Assembly (NCBI GenBank): GCA_963669155.1
Contig: OZ022577.1
Coordinates: 29,567,941-29,631,940 of the forward strand
Origin: Arbacia lixula
Lineage: Eukaryota; Echinodermata; Echinoidea; Arbacioida; Arbaciidae
DNA length: 64,000 nucleotides
Direction of reading: 5' to 3'
In this document: piece after piece, positions 34,201 to 42,987 of the stretch
Numbering within the stretch: position 1 is the first letter of the stretch
How the letters are laid out: the number at the start of each line of letters is the position of its first letter
Position numbers and translations under genes: made by a program
The notes under the pieces: generated by a model
What the model saw: the letters and a program-made list of their open reading frames with translations, nothing else
The model's database searches: none
What the model was told of the DNA's origin: nothing

Positions 34201-35957
34201 AACCTTGGCCACACCCACTAATCCCTTGTGTATTAGAGCTCTATAGAGTGCTACTGTATTAATGGAAACTGTCTACTTCTACAGCCTGGAACCTCAGCCA
34301 CACCCACTAATCCCTTGTGTATTAGAGCTCTATAGAGTGCTACTGTATTAATGGAAACTGTCTACTTCTACAGCCTGGAACCTCAGCCACACCCACTAAT
34401 CCCTTGTGTATTAGAGCTCTATAGAGTGCTACTGTATTAATGGAAACTGTCTACTTCTACAGCCTGGAACCTTGGCCACACCCACTAATCCCTTGTGTAT
34501 TAGAGCTCTATAGAGTGCTACTGTATTAATGGAAACTGTCTACTTCTACAGCCTGGAACCTCAGCCACACCCACTAATCCCTTGTGTATTAGAGCTCTAT
34601 AGAGTGCTACTGTATTAATGGAAACTGTCTACTTCTACAACCTGGAACCTTGGCCACACCCAGTGATACCTTGCGTATTAGAGCTCTATAGAGTGCTACT
34701 GTATTAATGGAAACTGTCTACCTCTACAACCTGGAACCTTGGCCACACCCAGTGATACCTTGTGTATTAGAGCTCTATAGAGTGCTACTGTATTAATGGA
34801 AACTGTCTACTTCTACAGCCTGGAACCTTGGCCACACCCACTAATCCCTTGTGTATTAGAGCTCTATAGAGTGCTACTGTATTAATGGAAACTGTCTACT
34901 TCTACAGCCTGGAACCTCAGCCACACCCACTAATCCCTTGTGTATTAGAGCTCTATAGAGTGCTACTGTATTAATGGAAACTGTCTACCTCTACAACCTG
35001 GAACCTTGGCCACACCCAGTGATACCTTGTGTATTAGAGCTCTATAGAGTGCTACTGTATTAATGGAAACTGTCTACTTCTACAGCCTGGAACCTTGGCC
35101 ACACCCACTAATCCCTTGTGTATTAGAGCTCTATAGAGTGCTACTGTATTAATGGAAACTGTCTACTTCTACAGCCTGGAACCTCGGCCACACCCACTAA
35201 TCCCTTGTGTATTAGAGCTCTATAGAGTGCTACTGTATTAATGGACACTGTCTACCTCTATAACCTGGAACCTTGGCCACACCCAGTGATACCTTGTGTA
35301 TTAGAGATTTATAGTCTTCTCCTTCAGCCTACCTCACATCACTGCAGGAGGAAGGCCTCTTCACCAATTTTCTATTTTGATCTATCTTGAGCTGTTCTCT
35401 GCCAAACAATGCCGTTTTGTGTTGTTAAATCATCCCTCCATCTTCTGCTTTGTCTCCCTCTTTTTCTGGTTAGGTGTCTAGGAACCCATACTGTAGTTTT
35501 GTGTATCCATCTATTGTCATACCTCCTGGCTAGATGTCCTGCCCATCTCCATTTCTTTGATTTGATGGTCAATATTACATCCTGCACTCCTGATTTCTGA
35601 CTTAGGTCTATATTTGTCATTCTGTCCTTCTTTCTTACACCTATCATTATTCTGTCCATTGCCCGTTCTGTCACTCTTCAGTCTTTTCTTCAAACGTTTG
35701 GTGGTTGTCCAGGTTTCAGCTCCATATGAGAGAGCAGGTATGATACACTGGTCAAATACCTGCCTCTTCGTGGATATGGGAAGAGCAGGGTCTTGAAATA
35801 TGTAGCTACAGTAAGTGAGCTAAGTGAGAGTAACTACCGTAATGATGGAAAGTGTTCATGTTTGTTCCCCTGGCATACAGGTCCTCATGAACAGGCGAAG
35901 GATGCGCTGGTCTCTGTCTGCCAAGAAGCTATGGAGAAAGAAGATGCATACAGCTGA
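13178..35957 (+). CDS. CDAN1: CDAN1, codanin-1, 22 coding exons
   Basis: Exons: 13178-13267, 14015-15188, 15665-15851, 16289-16525, 17414-17503, 18128-18200, 18800-18897, 19816-19923, 20221-20272, 20672-20734, 21940-22083, 23081-23247, 24457-24538, 24973-25120, 25487-25614, 26289-26569, 27001-27143, 27959-28119, 29158-29259, 30076-30699, 32003-32174, 35881-35957. They total 4401 nt (1466 aa; human 1227), all GT-AG and in frame. Landmarks matching codanin-1: MAVVLERLL start, EFPPMG (254-259), RRITP (269-273), ESLVPN (about 422), [15 protein letters not shown] (about 740-755), LPWVVEYLS (about 797-805), LLYTCCP-like [10 protein letters not shown] (about 896-905), VEFV-GR-ASNCIK (about 966-980). 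Known role: binds ASF1 and CDIN1, limits histone supply, and is mutated in congenital dyserythropoietic anaemia type I. The extra length lies in the disordered N-terminal exon 2 and in exon 20. Confidence 0.96.
14015..15188 (+). CDS. CDAN1: CDAN1 coding exon 2 (disordered N-region with ASF1-binding motif)
   Basis: 1174 nt encoding residues 31-421. It opens with a short helical segment ([14 protein letters not shown]) matching human codanin, then a long Ser/Gly/Arg/Pro-rich region. Near the middle are EFPPMG and PRRITPTTV, the latter equivalent to human RRINPTPV, the B-domain-like motif reported to bind ASF1. A Lys/Glu helix ([19 protein letters not shown]) and a final [11 protein letters not shown] follow. 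Acceptor tgttag, donor GTATGT. Confidence 0.93.
15665..18897 (+). CDS. CDAN1: CDAN1 exons 3-7 (conserved helical core begins)
   Basis: Exons 15665-15851, 16289-16525, 17414-17503, 18128-18200 and 18800-18897 encode residues 422-650. Signature phrases are [69 protein letters not shown]. Each aligns to human codanin in the same order (for example FYEVLREWEDHH and FVRLFQKQLLQMCQ). Only the exon coordinates listed are coding; the rest of the span is intron. Confidence 0.92.
16561..16606 (+). repeat. Solo arm of the palindromic repeat at 17524
   Basis: tactacagctcaaaggaatt followed by ggcatagggaaagggaaagg is the same end sequence as the full palindromic element 1 kb downstream, but no opposing arm follows. 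It starts 36 bases after the exon 4 donor. Confidence 0.8.
17524..17749. mobile_element. Near-perfect 226-bp palindromic MITE in CDAN1 intron 5
   Basis: Both arms start tacactacagctcaaaggaa in inverted orientation. The inner blocks also pair: cagttttaaacc with ggtttaaaactg, and ccagttcagcatgaa with ttcatgctgaactgg. Arms are about 105 bases with a short central loop containing ctttagcctaaaaag. There is no coding sequence. In CDAN1 pre-mRNA it would fold into a long hairpin. Confidence 0.85.
19051..19538. mobile_element. MITE-like element with inverted ends in CDAN1 intron 7
   Basis: The left end aaggagtagtctacgtgaaa and right end ttaatttcagggtagacta-tccctt are imperfect complements, extending inward through attaaattggttttaatgaaagc and its complement. 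About 488 bp, non-coding. A relative lies at 4691-5046. Confidence 0.7.
20735..21939 (+). other. CDAN1 intron 10
   Basis: AT-rich intron of 1.2 kb. It contains a 30-base exact direct repeat (aacaattaaaagccattttctatct at about 21009 and 21040) and one copy of a dispersed repeat at 21250-21340. Nothing else was recognised. Confidence 0.7.
21250..21340 (+). repeat. Dispersed repeat copy (shared with 29590-29686)
   Basis: Shares tctttctgccagaagca, then gcagtt/gctactagtggattgacag and tgatgc-caatgggc, in the same order with the copy in intron 19. Family unknown. Confidence 0.65.
21940..22083 (+). CDS. CDAN1: CDAN1 coding exon 11
   Basis: 48 codons in phase 0 on both sides, residues 725-772. It contains [18 protein letters not shown], the best-conserved block of the protein (human LRLLAKFLGFVAFLPYRG), then DSVVAMRSK (human DSILALRSQ). 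The exon lies far from exon 10, after a 1.2-kb intron with a dispersed repeat. Confidence 0.95.
22203..22512. mobile_element. MITE-like element in CDAN1 intron 11
   Basis: Ends ggggtgtttcaccaagct and agcttggtgaaacacccc are perfect 18-bp complements. Inner parts (ctcaagctaaggac / cttagcttaagaac) continue the pairing loosely. 310 bp, non-coding. Confidence 0.75.
23327..23356 (+). repeat. G homopolymer tract in CDAN1 intron 12
   Basis: A G run of more than 20 bases, only briefly interrupted, starting about 80 bases after the exon 12 donor on the transcribed-sense strand. Similar G runs occur at 10868-10886 and 12272-12291. Confidence 0.85.
23389..23788. mobile_element. Probable hAT-type MITE
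   Basis: The left end cagacatgctaacc and right end gttggcaggtctg are approximate inverted repeats of the CAGACCTGCCAAC type common in non-autonomous hAT elements. The body has repeated tacgattt phrases. A related end (gaggttggcatctctgg) occurs at 24119-24136, with gatttttc phrases upstream, so a second fragment follows. No target-site duplication was clear. Confidence 0.5.
25205..25440 (+). repeat. Dispersed repeat with DR1-type AGGTCA motifs, copy 1
   Basis: Opens with ggttgtccgtccatccattc and pyrimidine-rich ctgtc/ccatc phrases, then tatgcgatagctt, and ends with aggtcaaaggtcaaggtca at 25408-25426. It is the shortest of three copies in the window and lies in CDAN1 intron 14. Confidence 0.75.
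28375..28745 (+). repeat. Dispersed repeat with DR1-type AGGTCA motif, copy 2
   Basis: Starts ggtggccggaggcattatg, then ggttgtccgtccatctgtcc, two versions of acgcaat-acttgaga, and ends with aggtcaaaggtca at 28726-28738. It lies in CDAN1 intron 18. Confidence 0.8.
29590..29686 (+). repeat. Dispersed repeat copy (shared with 21250-21340)
   Basis: Contains tctttctgccagaagcatc, actagtggattgacagg and tgatgctcaatgggc in the same order as the intron 10 copy. Located in CDAN1 intron 19. Confidence 0.65.
30076..30699 (+). CDS. CDAN1: CDAN1 coding exon 20 with lineage-specific Cys-rich insertion
   Basis: 208 codons, residues 1177-1384. The start ([14 protein letters not shown]) and end ([20 protein letters not shown]...) match the human sequence. 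Between them is an insertion of roughly 110-130 residues absent from human, rich in Ser, Thr, Gln and Lys, with nine cysteines at spacings of about 8-17. The frame is open throughout and both splice sites are good (gttgccag acceptor, GTATGA donor), so it is translated rather than intronic. Confidence 0.93.
30737..31404. mobile_element. Non-autonomous pogo/Tigger-like DNA transposon
   Basis: The left end cagtcaaatctaactatacg-gccac and right end gtggcttgtatagacaggtttaactg are inverted repeats of the CAGT-AAACCTGTCTATA-GGCCAC type seen in pogo/Tigger elements. Both ends are flanked by TA, the expected duplicated target. Length 668 bp. The interior has further ggccac phrases and no transposase frame. 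It lies in CDAN1 intron 20. A related half-end (cacctgtctatacaggccc) occurs near 46154. Confidence 0.75.
32342..32500. mobile_element. Small MITE-like element in CDAN1 intron 21
   Basis: The left end gggccctgttgcataaaactt and right end aattttgtgcaacggggccc are complementary. Inner gttaccat/atggtaac phrases pair as well. 159 bp, non-coding. It begins 168 bases after the exon 21 donor. Confidence 0.75.
33222..35309 (+). repeat. 89-bp minisatellite array, about 24 units
   Basis: A head-to-tail array in CDAN1 intron 21. The marker gtattagagctctatagag recurs every 89 bases (33251, 33340, 33429 and onward). I count 23 full units and a partial 24th. Two main unit types are distinguished by cacccactaatccc versus cacccagtgatacc, with further cctcagcc/ccttggcc and acagcc/acaacc variants. 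Each unit carries the overlapping palindromes tagagctcta and ctctatagag. Divergence between units is confined mostly to these variant sites. No open frame spans it. Confidence 0.97.
35310..35800 (-). mobile_element. 5'-truncated LINE fragment (RTE/jockey-like RT C-terminus)
   Basis: On the minus strand a 100-codon frame (35674 to 35372) reads [20 protein letters not shown], then [13 protein letters not shown] and TAQDRSK. This is the conserved C-terminal tail of many RTE/jockey-type LINE reverse transcriptases (KW-WAGH-AR---RW ... GRP--RW-DD ... A-DR--W). Just upstream in other frames are pieces like VFDQC and SYGAETWT, so the frame is interrupted. The fragment abuts the minisatellite on its 3' side. 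Confidence 0.75.
35881..35957 (+). CDS. CDAN1: CDAN1 last coding exon
   Basis: Acceptor ggcatacag; encodes [20 protein letters not shown] and a final AYS, then TGA at 35955-35957. It joins exon 21 (32003-32174, ending ...TSKAIG) in phase 1 after a 3.7-kb intron filled by a MITE, the minisatellite and a LINE fragment. The C-terminus is less conserved than the core; the exon is supported by frame, splice site and position. Confidence 0.82.
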
Positions 35958-37559
35958 AGAAATCTTCTAGAGGTTATTACATCTATTCAATTGTCATTCG
36001 TTGTTGCCTTCAATACGCCCTCGCAGCTACACAGTAGACATTATACATTCAAGTCATCATAGTGGCCTTTATATGTCCTTGCAGCTGTATCAGACACCCA
36101 ATGCATTTACATCTGCACTTTACATGCATTCTGGAAAATAAAAGAAAATGATTTTGTAAGAAATTGCCAGATTTCTTTTTAGTATTACAAATTTCTCCAT
36201 AAAATCCATGATGGTGTCCAATTAAAACAAAAATGAAGTACAAGTGCTGAGAGTGAGAAATACGTTGAATAATTACGGTCATGTTGTGCAAGTCTATTAC
36301 TTAGCAATGCAAAGATTGCCATATTTAATTTTATTTATTTTTCAAATGAAACAGATAATCATCTAGTTGCACAGTTAAGTCTCTTTCACAAAGTACTCAT
36401 TTATGATTTACGTGAAAAAGGGATCTTCCATCATTAGTGTGAAAATATTTTATTTTTAAATCAACTTTATTTTAATAAATGTTTATTTTTATTACTGTCA
36501 GGATCTTTGTTTCTGTGCTGCACAAATTTGCCACATCAATGAACTTCAAGAAATAATAGGTGCACCAAGATGTGAGTTACAATCTGAATTACTATGTTTG
36601 AGCTCAGTCCTATAGGTTGGTGAACCTGTCGTCACTGATATACCCTTTATTGTGGATATACCTATATATGAACTCCTTCTGAGAGACAATGTATCAACGC
36701 GACTGAACAGTACCCTTTTTTCTAATGTGGGGGCATACAGCAATGAGTTCATTTGAATTGATAACCGGAGAACAGTTATGTACAGTACTTTAAAAATGAC
36801 CTGAATTGTTGGTTTAGTGTAAGTCCATAAGAATAAGCTCTCAAATCTGAATGTCTGTCAAACAGTAAGTTAAATTTTTGGTTAGGAGAATCACTCAAGT
36901 ATCATCCTAATTTGAGATGTGAACTTTTGAAATCAATCTATTGAATTTGCCATTTGAACATTCCTTTATTTTGAGATTTTGTGTAAAATTTGATATTGTA
37001 CAGGGTAACAATGTTTTTTTTATCTTTATGATTATGCAGCTTATTTCACTTAATACTGTTCATAATTATATAGCATTTATCTACATGTATATCAATGTTT
37101 ACCATTAAAACAGTACTCACAAATAAACATAAAGCATAACTGATTATTTGTTTGTTTGCTTCTATTCAGTGTTGCATCCATGCACGTTTCATTGAAAAAG
37201 GTTTTCATAACTACCTACACTTCTTTTCTAGTGAGATGCAAATCATGGCACCAGAATGAACTGGCTTATAAGACTGTGGCCATGCTGTTTGTAAGCATTG
37301 CAATAAAATTGACAATTCAATGACTCGCATGGTAACGGCCTATTAGCTTTGAGGTATTTATATATATATATGTAAAGAAAGGGAAAAGAAACGTGAGAGA
37401 GGGGTTAACAAAAAAGAGAAAAGAAGAAAAGAAGAAGAGAAGAAAAAAAAAACGGTGGAGGAGCGCAGAGAGAAGAAGAAGGAGAGAGAGAGAGAGAAAA
37501 GGAAACAAATATATCAGTGTGGAATAGATATAGGAAAGCTCCTGAATCAGACGTTCATT
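35958..37559 (+). other. CDAN1 3' UTR and intergenic sequence
   Basis: AT-rich, without recognised genes. It begins with the likely CDAN1 3' UTR. A polypurine tract (37376-37500) precedes the Penelope-like remnant. Confidence 0.6.
36137..36142 (+). terminator. Candidate CDAN1 polyadenylation signal
   Basis: AATAAA 180 bases after the CDAN1 stop codon (ggaaaataaaag). A second candidate lies near 36475. Which one is used cannot be told from sequence alone. Confidence 0.45.
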
Positions 37560-37700
37560 CCATTCGGTTGAAGGGTCCCCATCTGAAAACTCAGCTGTTC
37601 TTCCAGTATCTCCTGCTGCCCTTCACTAGTACATGCTGCCATTACTTCCACCTTCAGGTCATCAGTTGAATGGACACCCTGGTTGAAATAGGTAGCAACA
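37560..37700 (-). mobile_element. Probable remnant of a Penelope-type GIY-YIG C-terminus
   Basis: Read on the minus strand, a short frame gives YFNQGVHSTDDLKVEVMAAC, continuing to EEQLSFQMGTLQPNGMNV. The pattern FN--GHS--DLKV-V ... E--W---L-TL-P-G-N is the usual end of GIY-YIG domains in Penelope-like elements. Only this tail is recognisable; the upstream sequence is Lys-rich and broken. It is a different family from the intact-looking element at 52765. Confidence 0.4.
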
Positions 37701-38048
37701 GACGGTCCCTTTCTTTCTTCGTGTCCCTTTCATCTTCTTCTCTTTTTTCTTCTTTTCATTCTCCGACTCTGAATTGTGAACGTTTTCATATACATCTGAC
37801 ATATTCTTATCTCTCTTTTGACTCTTTGTTTTATTATTGATTTTTAATTTTCTCTCATTTCTTTTCTCTAGGAATTTTACCTAATATCGGTCTGTGGATT
37901 TTACTCTGATCTAGTATACGCAACTTTACGCCTATCTTGTTTTCTTACTACGTAACCACTTGTGGTTGTATTTCTTTTTCCAGGTTCCCTAATGAGTCTA
38001 CCGCCTAATTTTGATTTATTATTTTCACTTTTTTGTGCAGGAACTCTA

Positions 38049-38998
38049 CAGTTGGCAGCAAAATTATTCAACCCCCCTCTCATTTTTTACATTCTGTCAT
38101 AATGAATAATATTGCAGCAGCAGATTGCTACTAAACCATTAAGATAGTTAGAAGACAGTTAACTACTAAAGAATACCGGAGAAAAAAATCAAATTTTACT
38201 GCATAGGTCATCTGAAATAGCAATTTGCGCCTAAAAAGCATGTTTCAAAATTATTCAACCCCCTATTTTACACACAAGAAATGAATGCACAAATAATGAC
38301 AATTTCAAAGCCAGTGCATATATTCTGAGGTGAATGCTGATTTTATTTATCCTCCATCTGAAACTGCAACCTTTATATGCACAACTAGCAAGTTGTAACA
38401 TTATTCAACCCAGATGGGTGTGTCTTTTAGTACTTTGTGCAGCATCCATTTGCTGCAATGACCTCCTGCAGACGAGATGAATAGCCTCTCACACCCTTGG
38501 GGGTGTTGGCCCATTCCTCTTGCGCACCTTGAGTGACCATCACAGTCTCCAGACCTAAACTCAAAAGAGAATTTGTGGTGGGATCTGAAGAACGCTGTTG
38601 CAGCACGTAGACCTACATGCATCGATTACCTTAAGACCATTCCGCAAGAGGAATGGGCTAACATCCCCAAGGAGCGTTGTGAGAAGCTTGTGGGAGGCTA
38701 TTCATCTCGTCTGCAGGAGGTCATTGCAGCAAATGGATGCTGTACAAAGTACTAAAAGACACACCCATCTGGGTTGAATAATGTTACAACTTGCTAGTTG
38801 TGCATATAAAGGTTGCAGTTTCAGATGGAGGATAAATAAAATCAGCATTCACCTCAGAATATATGCACTGGCTTTGAAATTGTCATTATTTGTGCATTCG
38901 TTTCTTGTGTGTAAAATAGGGGGTTGAATAATTTTGAAACATGCTTTTTAGGCGCAAATTGCAATTTCAGATGACCTATGCAGTAAAATTTGATTTTT
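38049..38998. mobile_element. Tc1/mariner-derived foldback element
   Basis: Starts at a TA with cagttggcagcaaaattatt, a Tc1-like terminus. Arms 38183-38524 and 38644-38998 are inverted copies of each other, about 340 bp, and include the 3' part of the transposase gene in both orientations. The spacer plus right arm (38540-38755, plus strand) encodes SQSPDLNSKENLWWDLKNAV and continues to EEWANIPKERCEKLV and ANGCCTKY-stop, the Tc1 transposase C-terminus. The right outer end is missing, replaced by a TA microsatellite at 38998-39021. Confidence 0.85.
38540..38755 (+). pseudogene. Tc1 transposase C-terminal fragment
   Basis: About 71 codons matching the last third of the DDE domain and the C-terminus: SPDLN near the start (the DxN motif preceding the final catalytic acid region, with ENLWW following) and EEWANIPKERC...RLQEVI near the end. 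The N-terminal DNA-binding domain and the first catalytic residues are absent, so it is not a working transposase. Confidence 0.8.
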
Positions 38999-39021
38999 TA
39001 TATATATATATATATATATAC

Positions 39022-42000
39022 ATGTATGCATATGTTCGGTGGAAACAATGCTTTAATTGTATATGCGGCTTATTTTGGTTGAATATGATATGTATAGTGT
39101 CCATCTATATGTATATCAACGTTTACAGCATTAGAGCAGTACTCTCAATCCAACACAAAGAACAACTGATCTTTTGTTTGTTTGCTTTTAATCGGTGTTG
39201 CATTCATGCACGTTTCATTGAATTATGAGTTGTTTTCATAACTAGCTACATTCGTTTCCCATGTGAGTACATAAAGCATAGCACGAGTATGGACTGATTT
39301 ATAAGACTGAAACCATGCTGCAAGTAAGCATGACAAATAAATAACTCACATGAAGAGTCTATAAGCTCTGAGCATTTGAGCTGTTGCCATCAGAATTGAA
39401 AATATGTATATGCAACAGGGCCCAGGGTTGAGAAGTGCGTAGTATTCCGTGGCAAATTTCCCTGCTTCCAAATTTGAAATAGAGTCTCAGATACATAAAG
39501 TGCAATTAAGAAATTGCTTATTCAACATCATGACAGGATAATTCCAAGTTCATGATTTTTCTTTCTGGACTTTCTAACCAAAAGACACTTTGTCTTAAAA
39601 ATTTCAAAGTCCCAAAATAGAGAGGAAAAAAACTGGAGTCACCTATCTCAGCCCATACCACCACTACTCCACCTCTGAATGGGGAAATGCCACAATAAAA
39701 TGCATATCACATTTGGAATATTCTACAAGGTAGTTATTTGTGCCAATGCATATTTAGGGTATATGATACATTCAGGTTCCAAACTCACAAAAGTGTGAAA
39801 ATCATATCAACATTTCTTCTTGTATGAATATTAAATGTGCTAGCATGTTTTGTCTCATGGAGTGCTGAATCCAATCACAAATTTTCAGTAAATCCCGAAA
39901 ATATTACATGTTATTACAATTTCTGTTACGAAAAGAGCATTTGAAAGGAACACAGCTTCGGTATGACTTGCATGTAAACGCCATAATATGCTAGGTAACT
40001 TTAAATAACAGGATTATTTGAAAACAAAAAGTATCCCTAGGAACAGTATACATTGCATGAAAAGGTACATGTAAAGGCACTGGGAAACACTTGGCAGCAT
40101 GGTAATTGAATATATGCTAATAGGAGGTATGCTTTAATGATTGAACAAAATCTTGCTGCTTTTATAGAAAATCTTTGCTTCAATATGATTTTCTGTCCCA
40201 CTATACATTGGCATGTGCAAAATTAACATACACATCACATCAGAAACTATTTGGTTGTCAACTGGGTCTTCAGTGTGGCTAACTTTCACTCAACAAACGA
40301 TGTGCCACTGATTTCTGGACTGCATCAATTATACAGAAATGCTATCTGAACTACAACTCGTTATCTTAATCATACGATTAAAGCACATCACTAATTACTC
40401 AGTTGTGTAATTTCATACACGTAGGTTAAACCTGTGCACAGACCTGTGTCAAACATAAAATCTCCAAAGCTATGTCATATATTCTTTTGATAAGCTCATT
40501 CAGTTGTGTATTCAAGTGGGAAAGTAAAGTAAAGGTTCAAAGATATACATAAACTCTCATAAAATATACATTATAAATAAAATCTAACATAACCATGTAC
40601 ATATAAACAGATATGACATTGCGGCTGTACATGTATAACAAAGTAGAATCCAGAAAAAGGAAATAAAGTTGAACAAAAAATTAATACAATTAAAGGTATC
40701 CAGGATACATCACCAACCTCTTGATGTAAGAAATGTATCAATTACAACCTACCTGCAAAACAACCTCATGAAAATGGAAAGGCTTTCTCAGATCATAAAT
40801 GCTTACTGATGGTGCATTGCCTATCAAAATAATAGAAAGGTGATATGTAAAACAAAGTATTTCTTACTTTTCTCACCAATAAAGTTGCATATGTTTGCTC
40901 TGCATTGCCAAAATTCTTGAAGTATATTAATAATCATTGTAAACTGTCCTATTGTTTGGGACAAATACACATGCTTGCATGGTTACCACAGCGATTTTAT
41001 CAAAATTCCATGCTCAATTATGCGACAATCTTCTTGTCTTTTGCAAAGAGCCTAAGATGCCATTAACAACACAAAAATCTTGCAAGAAGTTTCCTAAATG
41101 TCTTTTGTATGAGCTTATGAAGAGTTAGCAGTTTGAACATAACAAATGTAAGATATTAACAAGCTTCAATTATGACATCTGCTGGACTTGATGTTATTTG
41201 ACTAGGTTGTAGATCTTTTCAAAATATGATTTTTTTTTTATTAGCACACTAAAACATTTCAACAGAAAATATATCGCTAACACAATGCAATTTGGAAAAG
41301 AGTTGCTAAACCATAACATGAATTTGTGTGTACATCTTTGCATTTCAGCAATGATGAAGATGAAATTTTGTAATCTTTTCATCACCATCCTGAGCTAAAA
41401 CAACAACAATTTTCTATCAAACTTGTACATCAGGCCAAAATGAATCTGCCCTTAAAAAAGTGAAATCATAATCAACATCATGCTAGGAAGAATAAGGTAT
41501 ATCTTCACAGGAATTCATGCAAAATGATTTCTATAAAATAGGAATTTGATGTTCAAAGTGGCTTTATCATCTTATTTGGCATGCAGATAGTCAGTATACA
41601 CTACCCATAATATAGCTTACATATCTAGGAAGGGAAGAATCATGGTAAAATAATATATACAATATATAGTCATGAAGAAATCCAATCACATTATAAAGTT
41701 CACTTTCAGTTCAACCAATGCCTTAGTTGCTTTTGCAATTAACTTAAGGCTTTCCTCGACAATAAGAAGAGAAATAATTCTTTATTGCAATATTACTGTA
41801 CAGCATATTCTACAACTTCTAGCACCAACACTATTAATTTTCATTACGGAATACAATACTTTTCATTTATTTGCTATTCTCTGAAATACATCTGTGCCTG
41901 AAGCATTACCTTACATTTAGAATCATATTCAAAATGTGCTGTATATCTGGTATATAAACTACATTACTATACCTACAGAATACTGAACTGTTACATCACA

Positions 42001-42469
42001 GGTCATTATGCATTTACATGTTAACTACAGTAATACTTTAAATAAAGTATCTTTATTGTCCTCACAAACTACTTGTCAGTAGAGTAATACTGGACTGTAT
42101 CACAATGTAGAACACAGATAATATTGTCATCGTCTAAAGCAGGGAAGAAATGGAAAGAGGATATTAATCCTTTGGAAACATTTCCAGGGGAAACTTAGTT
42201 TTATATGTAAGATTGTCAATACAAGGTGAGCTGGCAACTCAAGGCACATTTGTTTAATTCCAACTGGTCATAAAATAATAGCAAAGCACTCCATGCTAAA
42301 ACTAGAGCAATTCGACTGCAACGCAGCCAATAATTAAGCCTGTGCTTCTTTGCTAGTTTCATTTGGTCGACATTGATAATCTTCTCAGAAAACTTGAAGG
42401 TTTGATTGACAATGTACCATTGAATTCCTATGTGAAATTAACCCATTCAATTTCTAGTATTTGAAATTT
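39022..42469. other. Intergenic, no recognised gene
   Basis: AT-rich sequence between the convergent CDAN1 and CEP170 genes. Segments near 39040-39350 repeat phrases found at 37060-37330 (cgttgcatccatgcacgtttc and aactagctac variants), so the region flanking the Tc1 foldback is duplicated on both sides. Nothing else was identified. Confidence 0.55.
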
Positions 42470-42987
42470 TTCTCTTTTTTTGCCATGTTTGGCCAAGTTG
42501 GCAATGTTCATTGACCTTTGACCTCTTACTTATTTGACTTCCAATCTCACCAGTCTATCTAAATGTAGTCATCCATCCTTGTATCAAGCTTATTCAAACT
42601 TGGTTTATTAAATTCAGTTACTTGGAAAAAAAGAATTTCACAAATTTTAGCTACCTTTGGCACTTTCATTGACCTTTGACCTCTGACCTTTCAGAGATTT
42701 TATCAGTCTACCCCCAAGAAGTGATCCATCTTTACCCCAAGTTTTAGCTGGAATTGAATTGTTGGATTTAGATTTATTGTGAAAAAGGGCAATTATTAGT
42801 TCACTGACCTTCGACTTCAATCCAAAATTGACTGCTATTTTACACAAGTCATAGGTTTTATGCAATGTACACATGTGCCAAGTTTGAAGCAAATCTAGTT
42901 TTCGAGACATTGCGTAAATGGTTTCAGGACGGACGGATGGACAACCCAAACACACAATGCCTCTGGCCACTTTGTGACAGAGGCATT
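42470..42987 (-). repeat. Dispersed repeat with DR1-type AGGTCA motifs, copy 3
   Basis: On the minus strand: gtggccagaggcattgtg, gggttgtccatccgtccgtc, tacgcaatgtctcgaaaac, then aggtcaaaggtca twice (complements at 42670-42682 and 42512-42524). It matches copies 1 and 2 in order, and is the longest copy. It lies downstream of both flanking genes. Confidence 0.8.

Noticed and set aside
33222-35309. Regular repeats considered as a CRISPR array or a ribozyme satellite
   Set aside because: Head-to-tail 89-bp units have no unique spacers, and the unit lacks the CTGANGA part of a hammerhead core although it has ggaaactgtc.
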